A stretch of 6,450 nt of DNA from contig CAMBPA010000084.1 of assembly GCA_945869355.1 (NCBI GenBank), positions 1-6,450 of the forward strand, written 5' to 3'. The notes beneath the pieces are model-generated. The model was not told where the DNA came from and did no database searches. It saw nothing but the letters and a program-made list of their open reading frames with translations. A program made the position numbers and the translations under genes. Every line of letters starts with the position of its first letter. The stretch's first letter is position 1. The DNA comes from Bordetella parapertussis. GTDB taxonomy: Bacteria; Pseudomonadota; Gammaproteobacteria; Burkholderiales; Burkholderiaceae_B. Of this stretch, positions 1-6,115 are shown piece after piece.

Positions 1-934
1 GCTCTTGCGGCATGGTCAAGGCGTTCTTGAAGGTGATGACGGGCAAGCCCATGTGAACCGCCTCACTCAAACTACCCGGCCCCGGCTTTCCAATAAAAAA
101 GTTACTGAGACGCATGATTCGATCTACCTCGCTCGTGAAGCCCAGCACGACATGTTTAGCTGAAGGCACAAGGGCTTCTATTTTTTTTGCGAGCGCGGCA
201 TTATGTCCGCACACCAAAATGAGTTGTGTGTCGGATAGATCCTTGGCAATTCGTAGCATCTGATTCGAGCCGTTACCACCGAACATCACCAGTCCTGTGG
301 GTTTTGTCGGATTCAAACCGAGCTCAGCACACACTTGATCTCTATCGATTGGCGACGTGCGATAAAACGCCGGGCGCAAAATCATGCCCGACGTTTGAGT
401 AAGCTGATGGCTTTGGTATCCTGCGGCACGCGCCTGAGTCATGGCTCGCGCGGAGCCACAAACAAGATACTGCGCTTGGTCTGCCTCGATCCAGAAATGC
501 GGGGGATGATCGGCGATGTCGGTCATCACGGTCGCATACGGCACCTTTGGTAACTCTTGGTGCAGAGCGTCCCACATCACTTTATTGAAATTTGGCACGA
601 GCGATACAACCATATCTGGTCTTGTCTTACGCCAGTGCTGCTGTAGCTTTCGCTTGAGCTTGGCGTGACTAAGACGAATAATCGCTTGCAGTACCTTAAG
701 TTCTGTTGCTAACCCAAGCGTCCACCCCTTCTTGAGCCGCAAGTTATAGAGGTCTTCTGGGGCAAAGCCAGTCAGCTTCTGAAAATAGCGCTCCGTATCA
801 ATTACTTCAAAAAGATTGACGAGTGTGACATCCCAATGAGAATGCTTATTCTCGATGACTTCCTTCAGTGCAAGCGCCGCGGACCGATGACCCCCGCCCG
901 CATTGAAATAGATCAGTTCTAACGTCTTTTGCAT
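1..934 (-). CDS. MGDG-synthase/MurG-like GT-B glycosyltransferase, 3' end cut by window edge
   Basis: The reverse strand is open from an ATG at 934 to the left edge, about 311 codons, so the C-terminal end is missing. The protein begins MQKTLELIYFNAGGGHRSAA. The glycine-rich GGGH at residues 13-16 directly after the first strand is the acceptor-side signature of the MGDG synthase / processive glycosyltransferase family, related to MurG. Also visible are MTDIADHPPHFW (137-148), the start of the second Rossmann domain with FGGNGS (218-223), and GKPGPGSLSEA (282-292), the nucleotide-sugar binding region with its acidic residue E291. The family transfers sugars from UDP- or GDP-sugars to lipids at the inner membrane face. 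The substrate here cannot be read from sequence. An in-frame ATG at 958 would add eight residues (MFVAFFHS). Neither start has a good Shine-Dalgarno, and 934 was chosen because it puts the first strand at the N terminus. The reading frame crosses an A8 tract (181-188) without disruption. Confidence 0.85.
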   Translation of the reverse strand, partial: MQKTLELIYFNAGGGHRSAALALKEVIENKHSHWDVTLVNLFEVIDTERYFQKLTGFAPEDLYNLRLKKGWTLGLATELKVLQAIIRLSHAKLKRKLQQHWRKTRPDMVVSLVPNFNKVMWDALHQELPKVPYATVMTDIADHPPHFWIEADQAQYLVCGSARAMTQARAAGYQSHQLTQTSGMILRPAFYRTSPIDRDQVCAELGLNPTKPTGLVMFGGNGSNQMLRIAKDLSDTQLILVCGHNAALAKKIEALVPSAKHVVLGFTSEVDRIMRLSNFFIGKPGPGSLSEAVHMGLPVITFKNALTMPQE

Positions 935-963
935 GGAGTGAAAGAATGCTACAAACATATGTC

Positions 964-1007
964 AGCTTCGTGACAAAAGGAGTTAACAGAACGATTTTCA
1001 CGAAGCT
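964..1007. repeat. Perfect 10-bp inverted repeat upstream of the glycosyltransferase
   Basis: AGCTTCGTGA at 964-973 is exactly mirrored by TCACGAAGCT at 998-1007, with 24 nt between. AAAA (975-978) and TTTT (995-998) on the inner flanks could extend the pairing in another register, and GTTAAC (982-987) lies almost at the centre. In the minus-strand transcript the hairpin would end just before the possible ATG at 958 and about 30 nt before the ATG at 934. It could be a protein-binding palindrome or a leader hairpin. There is no U-run after it, so it is not a standard terminator. Confidence 0.5.
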
Positions 1008-1047
1008 CTCGATCGCCCGAACAATATGCCACTGACGCGTACCAAAT

Positions 1048-1079
1048 AAAAAAGCCTGACGCAAAAATAATGCGTCAGG
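1048..1079 (-). terminator. Intrinsic terminator of the Bug/TctC gene
   Basis: CCTGACGCA (1055-1063) and TGCGTCAGG (1071-1079) form a perfect 9-bp stem around a 7-nt AT loop. Read on the minus strand the stem is followed by C and then six T (1053-1048). It begins 39 nt beyond the stop codon of the upstream binding-protein gene. It therefore separates that gene transcriptionally from the glycosyltransferase. Four T on the plus-strand side (1080-1083) could give weak function in the other direction. Confidence 0.85.
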
Positions 1080-1118
1080 TTTTCGACAACAGATCTGCCT
1101 ACAAAGCAGTAAAGAAAG

Positions 1119-2099
1119 TTAGTCTGGCTTAATGCCGTTCTCTTTAATGACCTTCGCCCAGCGATCCATTTCAGCAACAGTCCATGCCTGAAGCGCTTCA
1201 GGACTGCTCAGCTTGAGGTCAATCCCCAACGTTTCAGTCAACTGCTTGTTCACCGCTGGCTCTTTTGCAATTTTTGCCATTTCTGCGTTGAGCTTATCAA
1301 TAATTGGTTTGGGAGTTCCCGCTGGAGCAAACACCCCCCACCACGCTACGGCGGAGAAACCGGGGAAGCCCTGCTCAGCCATTGTCGGCACCTCTGGCAT
1401 GGAAGCCGAACGCGCCTCACCCGTCACAGCGAGCGCACGCATCTTGCCCCCTTTAATGTGGCTTGCAAGCACGGCAACCGAGCCAATCCCAGACTCAACC
1501 TGGCCGCCCAAGATGTCAGCAGACATGGGGCCGCCACCCTTGTATGGGATGTGAATCACTTTGAAATTACCCGCTTTTTGTACCAACGTCATCGTCAAAT
1601 GTCCGAGACTGCCGCTCCCCACCGAGCCATAGCTCAGGGAGTCCGGCTTAGCTTTGGCCGCCGTCACAAACTCAGTGAAGTTTTTATACGGCTTATTCGC
1701 GGCCGTTGCGAAGGCCATCGGCGCCGTGCCCACCAACATGACTGGCGACAGATCCTTCAGGGTGTCGAACGTCATTTTAGGGAGCAGTGACGGATTCACT
1801 GCATGCGTGTCAAACACAAAGATAAAGGTGTAGCCATCCGGTGCAGCTTTCGCGACGTAAGCCGTGCCGATAGACCCTGAGGCACCCGTGCGGTTTTCAA
1901 CGATGAATTGCTGGCCCAGTGCTTCGGACAGCTTCGCTGCAAACAATCTCGCTAAGGGATCAACTGAGCCACCGGGCGGGAAAGGCGATACAAACGTGAC
2001 GGGTTTGGTCGGCCACTGCTGTGCCAGCGTGATGCCCGGCGCTGCGGCGCATAACAAGGTGAGGGCCAAGGCCGCCTGTTTAAGATGGTTTTTTATCAT
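1119..2099 (-). CDS. Bug/TctC-family periplasmic solute-binding protein
   Basis: This 326-aa extracytoplasmic binding protein belongs to the tripartite tricarboxylate transporter receptor family (TctC/Bug). Members bind carboxylates or other small organic molecules in the periplasm. The start is MIKNHLKQAALAL, supported by GGAG eight nt upstream (2108-2111). The frame is open to 2240, but that extension has no signal-peptide character and lies in the promoter region. Residues 1-26 form a signal peptide with likely cleavage TLA|QQ. The family loop SPFPPGGSVDPLAR (38-51) includes D47, the usual ligand-contact aspartate. It is followed by ENRTGASGSIG, PDGYT and IPYKGGGP blocks in the normal order, and the length is typical of the family. 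No TctA/TctB membrane genes are nearby, so it is an orphan receptor, common in Burkholderiales. The ligand is not predictable. Confidence 0.95.
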   Translation of the reverse strand: MIKNHLKQAALALTLLCAAAPGITLAQQWPTKPVTFVSPFPPGGSVDPLARLFAAKLSEALGQQFIVENRTGASGSIGTAYVAKAAPDGYTFIFVFDTHAVNPSLLPKMTFDTLKDLSPVMLVGTAPMAFATAANKPYKNFTEFVTAAKAKPDSLSYGSVGSGSLGHLTMTLVQKAGNFKVIHIPYKGGGPMSADILGGQVESGIGSVAVLASHIKGGKMRALAVTGEARSASMPEVPTMAEQGFPGFSAVAWWGVFAPAGTPKPIIDKLNAEMAKIAKEPAVNKQLTETLGIDLKLSSPEALQAWTVAEMDRWAKVIKENGIKPD

Positions 2100-2368
2100 A
2101 TCTAAAACTCCACTATCTGAATAACGAACTCGTGCTGACGCACAATTGAATGATAAGTTTATACCCATATAAATAAAACGCAGTCTTATCCCCCCGAAGA
2201 CAACCACGAATTTGCGCAAAGCGTATCGTGAGCGTGTCAACGCCTTGATCTACGCCGCGCTATAAAAATAATATATATAAATCAATGGCTTAGAATAGAG
2301 TTAGTCAATTGCAATAAACTATGCGATCATTTTTTTACAACTCTTGCTCTCGTAACGACTTCTATCCC
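2100..2368. promoter_or_regulatory. AT-rich divergent promoter region
   Basis: This stretch separates the minus-strand Bug gene from the plus-strand secreted-protein gene, and its strongly AT-rich core is around 2260-2320. A plus-strand candidate is TTGATC (2245-2250), 16 bp, then AATAAT (2267-2272), which would start transcription near 2279. A minus-strand candidate -10 is TATAAA (2163-2158) without a convincing -35. These assignments are by eye and tentative. I see no RNA gene or other coding sequence here. Confidence 0.4.
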
Positions 2369-3535
2369 ATGCACACAATAACAATTCAAGACGCTGGTCT
2401 AAAAAAACTCCTCTGCGCAATCATCGTCACCGCCGGTCTTCAGGCAACAGCGATTGCGCAAACCTCCCCAGCACTCCCTGCAACTCCGGCCGCTCAGGCT
2501 AGCGCAACACCGTCGATGAGTGGTTTATTGACCGCTGCGCAGTACGACGATGTCGCAACGCTGCTCATCGGCAAAACACCTGCGAGCGGATTACCTGATC
2601 ACTTGAGTCAAAGTCAGAAGTGGGCGACTTACACCCAGACCGTGGAGACGAACTGGTCGGAGTACACACAAAAAATTGGCACGCCCATGGTGGAGTGGGC
2701 AAAAACTGAAGTGCCGCAAGTCAATGAAACCGTGTTCTACCCGTTTTCGGGTCCAGACTTCACCACGGCCTATCAGATGTATCCCAACGCAAAGCGCTAC
2801 ATTATGGTCGCGATGCAAAACGCCGAGCGTCCGTTGAATCTTGGCGTACTGAATACCCAGCTGACAGATCAAGCGCTGGATATTCTCGTCTCAGCGTGGC
2901 AACTCTATGGAACGCACGGATTTTTCGTCACGTCCTATTTAGACCGCTACTACTACGCCACGCAGGGACGGGTGGGATCGAGCACCTTCATCACGATATT
3001 CATGAAGTTGCAAGGCTTCGAGCTTGATCGTATTGTGCCTATCAAGATCAACTCAGAAGGCGATGTCGAAGAAATTCCGGCAGAAACTCAGCTCTGGCCA
3101 TCCGTTCGAATTTATGCGACAAAAGCGGGTAAGCCTATTGTGCTGGATTACCTAAAAATGGACCTGTCTAACCCTGGCTTACAGGCTTCGCCAGAAAATT
3201 TGAAATTTGTCCAGAGTGCCGCGGTACATCCCACCATATTTAAAGCGGCCTCGCATCTACCCCAAAATGCGAATTTTAATATGATCGCCAATGAGATCCT
3301 CACGCGAGCGCCCTTGATTGTGCAGGACGAGACCGCTCTAAATTACTCCGCCCTCATCAAATCATTTGATGTTTCGATGTACGGAAAGTTCGTCATTGCC
3401 CACCATGCGTTTCAAAGCTATCACACAGACTTAGCGCAGGCCTTTACGCAACGGTCGGATATCAAACCACTGAACTACCGATTTGGCTACTACAAAGATG
3501 GTAATTATGTTGTACTCGTGGCACGTCGCAAATAA
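2369..3535 (+). CDS. Secreted protein of unknown function with FYPFSGPDF motif
   Basis: I do not recognise a named function. The frame is open from ATG 2321 (404 aa). I prefer ATG 2369 (388 aa), which starts MHTITIQDAGLKKLL and gives a normal signal peptide ending ATAIA|Q. The extra 16 residues before it would make an unusually long N-region. Neither start has a recognisable Shine-Dalgarno. After cleavage comes an Ala/Pro/Thr-rich linker of about 20 residues, then a globular domain without further membrane segments. The most distinctive block, FYPFSGPDF (139-147 in 404-aa numbering), followed by YPNAKRYIMVAMQNAE, recalls a motif I associate with uncharacterised bacterial secreted proteins. 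The rest includes an aromatic-rich segment (SYLDRYYYATQG) and a basic C terminus. No catalytic triad, metal-binding cluster, lipobox or LPXTG is evident. It sits 38 nt upstream of a Bug binding protein on the same strand, so the two are probably co-transcribed and both act in the periplasm. Confidence 0.85.
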   Translation: MHTITIQDAGLKKLLCAIIVTAGLQATAIAQTSPALPATPAAQASATPSMSGLLTAAQYDDVATLLIGKTPASGLPDHLSQSQKWATYTQTVETNWSEYTQKIGTPMVEWAKTEVPQVNETVFYPFSGPDFTTAYQMYPNAKRYIMVAMQNAERPLNLGVLNTQLTDQALDILVSAWQLYGTHGFFVTSYLDRYYYATQGRVGSSTFITIFMKLQGFELDRIVPIKINSEGDVEEIPAETQLWPSVRIYATKAGKPIVLDYLKMDLSNPGLQASPENLKFVQSAAVHPTIFKAASHLPQNANFNMIANEILTRAPLIVQDETALNYSALIKSFDVSMYGKFVIAHHAFQSYHTDLAQAFTQRSDIKPLNYRFGYYKDGNYVVLVARRK

Positions 3536-3573
3536 CACCAAGACGATCTAATAGGTTCTTTGGAGACAACATC

Positions 3574-4554
3574 ATGCGCACTCGACTCATCAGACAACTT
3601 CTTGCGACTACTTGTTTATCGGTCACCGCAAACCTTATTTATCTATGCACTGCAAGCGCACAAACGTACCCCACTCGTCAAATCACGATGATGGTGCCTT
3701 TTGGCGCGGGCGGATCCACTGACATCGTGGGACGAATTACTGCGCAAGCCATGGCAAAGAATCTGGGTGTACCAGTGGTCGTGTTAAACAAAGGTGGCGT
3801 GGGGGGCACCCTCGGCACGCAGCAAGCCACCACAATGCCTGCCGATGGATATTCCATCTTAATGTCTACGACAAGCACGCTTGTTGTGGGCCCACTTACG
3901 AACGACACAGTCAAGTACGATCCGATCAAAAGTTTTGAACACATCGGGATGATTGCTGAAACACCGTATGTTCTTGTCGTCAGTAATAAATCGGGCGTGG
4001 GCTCAGTGAAAGAACTTATTGAACTGGCCAAGAAGAACCCGGGGAAATTAAACTACGGCTCTGCTGGACAGGGGTCTACCACTCACCTGGCGGCGCTCAT
4101 GTTCTTGAACGCCACCGGGGTAAAAATGGAACACATCCCCTACAGCAGTAACGCAGACTCGACGAAGGCAGTAATGGCTGATGAGGTTCAAGTCCTCTTC
4201 GGCTCCATGCCTGCAGTACTCGCGCAAATCAAAGCGAATTCGATCAAAGCCTTAGCCGTTGGCACAACGACGCGCTCTGCGGAAATACCTGATGTCCCCA
4301 CGATGCAGCAGGCCGGCGTTGCGGGATATCGGGCCTCATTGTGGCTGGGATTGTCGGCGCCTGCCAATACGCCTGCCGCGATCATCGAACGCCTTAGCAA
4401 ATCGTTAAATGAAGTGATTTCCGATCCAGCTGTCGCCAAGCAATTAGCGAATACTGGCGCTGACGCGACAAAAATGTCACAGCAAGAGTTCAAGAAGCTT
4501 ATCGTTACTGAACTGGACATCTACAAGCAAATTGTAGATGGCATGAAGAAGTAA
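3574..4554 (+). CDS. Second Bug/TctC-family periplasmic solute-binding protein
   Basis: This is a 326-aa receptor of the TctC/Bug family. GGAG at 3562-3565 lies eight nt before the ATG, the same spacing as in the other Bug gene. Residues 1-29 are a signal peptide (cleavage TASA|QTYPTR). The ligand loop MVPFGAGGSTDIVGR (40-54) carries the expected aspartate D50. NKGGVGGTLG, PADGYS, NYGSAGQGS and HIPYSSNADS follow in the family order. It differs at most positions from the Bug protein encoded at 1119-2099, so the two are not a recent duplication. For example, GAGGSTD replaces PPGGSVD, and the SSNADS segment replaces KGGGPM in the pocket-lining loop, which suggests different ligands. It is probably translated from the same mRNA as the secreted protein upstream. 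It has no membrane components and its ligand is unknown. Confidence 0.95.
   Translation: MRTRLIRQLLATTCLSVTANLIYLCTASAQTYPTRQITMMVPFGAGGSTDIVGRITAQAMAKNLGVPVVVLNKGGVGGTLGTQQATTMPADGYSILMSTTSTLVVGPLTNDTVKYDPIKSFEHIGMIAETPYVLVVSNKSGVGSVKELIELAKKNPGKLNYGSAGQGSTTHLAALMFLNATGVKMEHIPYSSNADSTKAVMADEVQVLFGSMPAVLAQIKANSIKALAVGTTTRSAEIPDVPTMQQAGVAGYRASLWLGLSAPANTPAAIIERLSKSLNEVISDPAVAKQLANTGADATKMSQQEFKKLIVTELDIYKQIVDGMKK
4518..4540. repeat. 9-bp perfect stem-loop at the end of the second Bug gene
   Basis: CATCTACAA (4518-4526) pairs with TTGTAGATG (4532-4540) around a 5-nt loop. The structure lies within the last codons of the Bug gene. Neither strand has a T-run after it, so it may only protect the mRNA 3' end or be chance. 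Confidence 0.4.
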
Positions 4555-4565
4555 CAGACTCAGTC

Positions 4566-5321
4566 CTACGCAATGGGTTGCGCGGGTTCATCTAAGAAGC
4601 CGCCTGCCCGTAACGTCACCACTAGCGTATCCCTCCACCCCAATTCACTCTGAGGCTGAATGGGGGTGGTTTCGTGGATCACCCTCGCATCATCAAGCAA
4701 TAGTACTGACCACGGCTCGGTCAAGGTGAAACGCTGTCCAAATGAACTACTCACATCAAACACCCGAGTCTCACCGCCCTTAATGCCTTGACGACCGATT
4801 AGAAAGACCGCCACAAGATCCACACCGTCTCGGTGTGCACCTTCCGGTGTGGGCCTGCCAATGCCATCGGTCGTATCAATGCGAAACGGATGCGCCTCGA
4901 CGAACCAAGTCTGCTCACCTCGCAACCCAGAGGCCACGCGACCCAAAAAAGCGATTAAGGCTGGCCAGGCTGCCGAGCTGATCATGGCGGCATCCAAGGG
5001 CTCGAACCAGCGACGCATTCCACCATGCAGCGCGTTGTAAGAAAGAGGCTGCCAGTGTGCGCGGTGAGCGTATTGGGAGACCACCCCACCCTGCACTAAA
5101 AAACTTGCGTGGCGCCGCCGCCGATAGCGACCACCGTCCTTCAAATACTGATCAGGAGGCAGATCGTCCCAAAACGAATTGAGGCGTAACAACGCAGCAA
5201 GGCTCACGCAGCTAAGCGCACTGACTGCGTCAGGCGCCACCACCGCAAAGCCTTGTTTCTTAAGCACAGCCTGCAAGTCGCTGGGAGCGATCAAGGGCGG
5301 TGCGAGGAGTGTTGAAGTCAT
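4566..5321 (-). CDS. 2OG-Fe(II) dioxygenase, PF10014 type
   Basis: This 251-aa protein resembles the 2OG-Fe dioxygenase family PF10014, which includes the bacterial L-isoleucine 4-hydroxylase (IDO) group. These cytoplasmic enzymes couple 2-oxoglutarate decarboxylation to hydroxylation of a substrate, in known cases a free amino acid. The iron triad is visible as H163 and D165 (AHRDGVDLV) with H216 (DDARVIHETTP). R230 (GWRDTLVV) is the expected 2-oxoglutarate carboxylate ligand. Family landmarks GGRYRRRRHASF (63-74), YNALHGGMRRWFEPL (95-109) and GGETRVFD (182-189) are all present, and the length is full. The substrate cannot be read from sequence. AGGA lies five nt before the ATG. The start overlaps the stop of the upstream TIGR03643-like gene by four bases (ATGA), implying translational coupling. 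It is the last gene of the Rrf2 operon and converges on the Bug gene with an 11-bp gap. Confidence 0.9.
   Translation of the reverse strand: MTSTLLAPPLIAPSDLQAVLKKQGFAVVAPDAVSALSCVSLAALLRLNSFWDDLPPDQYLKDGGRYRRRRHASFLVQGGVVSQYAHRAHWQPLSYNALHGGMRRWFEPLDAAMISSAAWPALIAFLGRVASGLRGEQTWFVEAHPFRIDTTDGIGRPTPEGAHRDGVDLVAVFLIGRQGIKGGETRVFDVSSSFGQRFTLTEPWSVLLLDDARVIHETTPIQPQSELGWRDTLVVTLRAGGFLDEPAQPIA
4635..4672 (+). terminator. Possible plus-strand terminator-like hairpin inside the dioxygenase gene
   Basis: CCACCCC (4635-4641) pairs with GGGGTGG (4663-4669) and ATTCA (4643-4647) with TGAAT (4657-4661), with a single A/G mismatch and a 9-nt loop. Only TTT follows. It lies about 80 nt past the stop of the plus-strand Bug gene, where no other terminator is seen. 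It is antisense to conserved dioxygenase codons, so chance is a real alternative. Confidence 0.3.
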
Positions 5322-5569
5322 CGGTTTCCTAGGCGTGCGGCGTGACGGTACTCATGCACCATTGACTCAGGTCTGAGTTCGAAGTGCTTGGTCTGACGAC
5401 CCGTTACACGCTTGCGCCAAAGTCTAAATGATGCGCGCTTGAGTTCGCGACGCATCAACTTTATCACCTCCGCCTCGTTTAAGCCGAACTGCTTTGTGAT
5501 GGCTTCAAAAGGCGTGCGATCTTCCCACGCCATCTCGATGATTCTGGAAGTGTGACTCAACGTATTCAA
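5318..5569 (-). CDS. TIGR03643/DUF2805-like small basic protein, TTG start
   Basis: This is an 83-residue protein beginning MNTLSHTSRIIEMAWEDRT, followed by PFEAITKQFGLNEAEVIKLMRR and SFRLWRKRVTGRQTKH. I recognise this as the TIGR03643 / DUF2805 family, whose function is unknown. The EAITKQFGLNEAEVIKLMRR segment reads like a helix-turn-helix, and the next segment is strongly basic, so nucleic-acid binding is plausible but inferred. I recall relatives lying near photolyase or cryptochrome genes, which fits a light-response setting. The frame is open up to a TTG at 5590. The TTG at 5569 is preferred because GGGAGG (5584-5579) stands nine nt before it and the conserved domain starts immediately after. 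The 5' end overlaps the Rrf2-like gene by 65 bp in another frame. The 3' end overlaps the dioxygenase start by four bp, so the three genes look like one operon. Confidence 0.82.
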   Translation of the reverse strand: MNTLSHTSRIIEMAWEDRTPFEAITKQFGLNEAEVIKLMRRELKRASFRLWRKRVTGRQTKHFELRPESMVHEYRHAARLGNR

Positions 5570-5996
5570 AATGTGGCGCCTCCCGCTCAACGCATGTCTC
5601 GCTCTCCCAATCGGGAGCTTGATCGCCTAACAACACTGCGAAGCGCTGGGACTTGAAAAATTGGATACGCGCCTGCTCATACTGTGCCTCGAGCCACCCA
5701 GTGAAATCCTCTCGCGTCCCGCTATGCCGAAGCGCTGTCGGTGCAACATAGAATACCGAGACGATGTCCCAGACTGACAAGCTCGCGACGGAGCCGCAAA
5801 AGCAATGCCCTCCCATAGGCCCACGTCGGGAGCTCACCATCTCATGGGCACGCAACAACTTAAGTAGATTTTCAACGTAAGAAACTGATAAGCCCAGGCG
5901 TCTGGCGAGTTCCTGTGTCGTCAGTGTCGAGGCCTTCGGTAACTTGGCCAGCAAGACGACCAAGTTCAAGGCATGCTTTGATTCATTTGCGCTCAT
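5505..5996 (-). CDS. Rrf2-family-like transcriptional regulator with atypical wing
   Basis: The protein has 163 residues, near the usual Rrf2 length. The N-terminal winged helix is clear: ALNLVVLLAKLP (9-20), then the HTH TTQELARRLGLSVSYVENLL (26-45), then KLLRAHEMVSSRRGP and the conserved-looking SVWDIVSVFY (74-83). Rrf2 proteins are dimeric DNA-binding repressors or activators that often sense iron-sulfur or redox state. Two things are unusual. The wing, normally RGxxGGYxL, reads RGPMGGHCFCG with a CxC pair (C65, C67). The later three-cysteine cluster of IscR/NsrR is absent, with only one further cysteine near residue 135. AAGG (6007-6004) lies seven nt before the ATG. The last ~22 codons overlap the next gene and may be poorly conserved. 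Being first in the operon and divergent from a MerR regulator, it could autoregulate or pass on a signal to the two genes behind it. Confidence 0.8.
   Translation of the reverse strand: MSANESKHALNLVVLLAKLPKASTLTTQELARRLGLSVSYVENLLKLLRAHEMVSSRRGPMGGHCFCGSVASLSVWDIVSVFYVAPTALRHSGTREDFTGWLEAQYEQARIQFFKSQRFAVLLGDQAPDWESETCVEREAPHFEYVESHFQNHRDGVGRSHAF
5579..5584 (-). promoter_or_regulatory. Strong Shine-Dalgarno deciding the TTG start of the TIGR03643-like gene
   Basis: The minus strand reads GGGAGG here, nine nt before TTG 5569. It lies inside the 3' part of the Rrf2-like gene, so ribosomes can initiate the small gene independently of the upstream stop. Confidence 0.65.
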
Positions 5997-6010
5997 AGAC
6001 GTACCTTTTT

Positions 6011-6021
6011 TTGAGTAGATT
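6011..6021 (-). repeat. Inverted fifth copy of the 11-bp operator-like repeat
   Basis: The plus strand reads TTGAGTAGATT, so the minus strand reads AATCTACTCAA. Its 10-bp core ATCTACTCAA is identical to the copy at 6106-6115. It lies in the 5' leader of the Rrf2-like gene, four nt before its AAGG ribosome site, a mirror image of the copy in the MerR leader. Confidence 0.6.
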
Positions 6022-6042
6022 AACTCTGCTTGAATGTTGTAT

Positions 6043-6064
6043 TATCTATTAAATACCTACTCAT
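6043..6064 (+). repeat. Tandem pair of 11-bp direct repeats overlapping the Rrf2-side -10
   Basis: TATCTATTAAA (6043-6053) abuts TACCTACTCAT (6054-6064). The two match at seven of eleven positions and share the CTAYT core. The first copy contains the complement of the candidate minus-strand -10 GATAAT. Direct repeats of 11 bp place successive DNA-binding domains on one face of the helix. Confidence 0.6.
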
Positions 6065-6093
6065 TAATACAAAATAACTTAAATATGTTCTAT

Positions 6094-6115
6094 AATCTAT
6101 TCAATATCTACTCAA
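6094..6115 (+). repeat. Tandem pair of 11-bp direct repeats overlapping the MerR-side -10
   Basis: AATCTATTCAA (6094-6104) abuts TATCTACTCAA (6105-6115), with nine of eleven positions identical. The first copy overlaps the last three bases of the TATAAT box, and the second covers the expected transcription start and early leader. The pair begins 51 bp after the first pair, about five helical turns away and in the same orientation. Confidence 0.7.

Noticed and set aside
181..188. A8 tract in the glycosyltransferase coding strand as a programmed slippage site
   Set aside because: The zero frame is coding on both sides and matches the family; no alternative product is suggested.
335..575. Open frames on both strands within the glycosyltransferase gene
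   Set aside because: They are shadows. The true frame reads continuously through GGGH, FGGNGS and GKPGPGS motifs with no frameshift.
846..1064. 72-aa minus-strand frame crossing the glycosyltransferase start and its upstream region
   Set aside because: It overlaps the clearly coding glycosyltransferase frame in another phase, shows no family resemblance, and has an arbitrary composition.
2100..2240. N-terminal extension of the first Bug protein (47 residues)
   Set aside because: It would put the signal peptide inside the protein, and a good GGAG site precedes the internal ATG at 2099.
2235..2240. Perfect TTGACA on the minus strand as a -35 box for the Bug gene
   Set aside because: No acceptable -10 follows at 15-19 bp; the positions there read GC-rich GCGCAA-like sequence.
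5505..5595. Frameshift joining the Rrf2-like and TIGR03643-like frames into one gene
   Set aside because: Each has its own family domain, and the second has its own strong ribosome site, so two overlapping genes are more likely.
6011..6115. CRISPR-like or satellite repeat array
   Set aside because: The units are only 11 bp, mostly abutting, degenerate and limited to a promoter region, so operator sites fit better.
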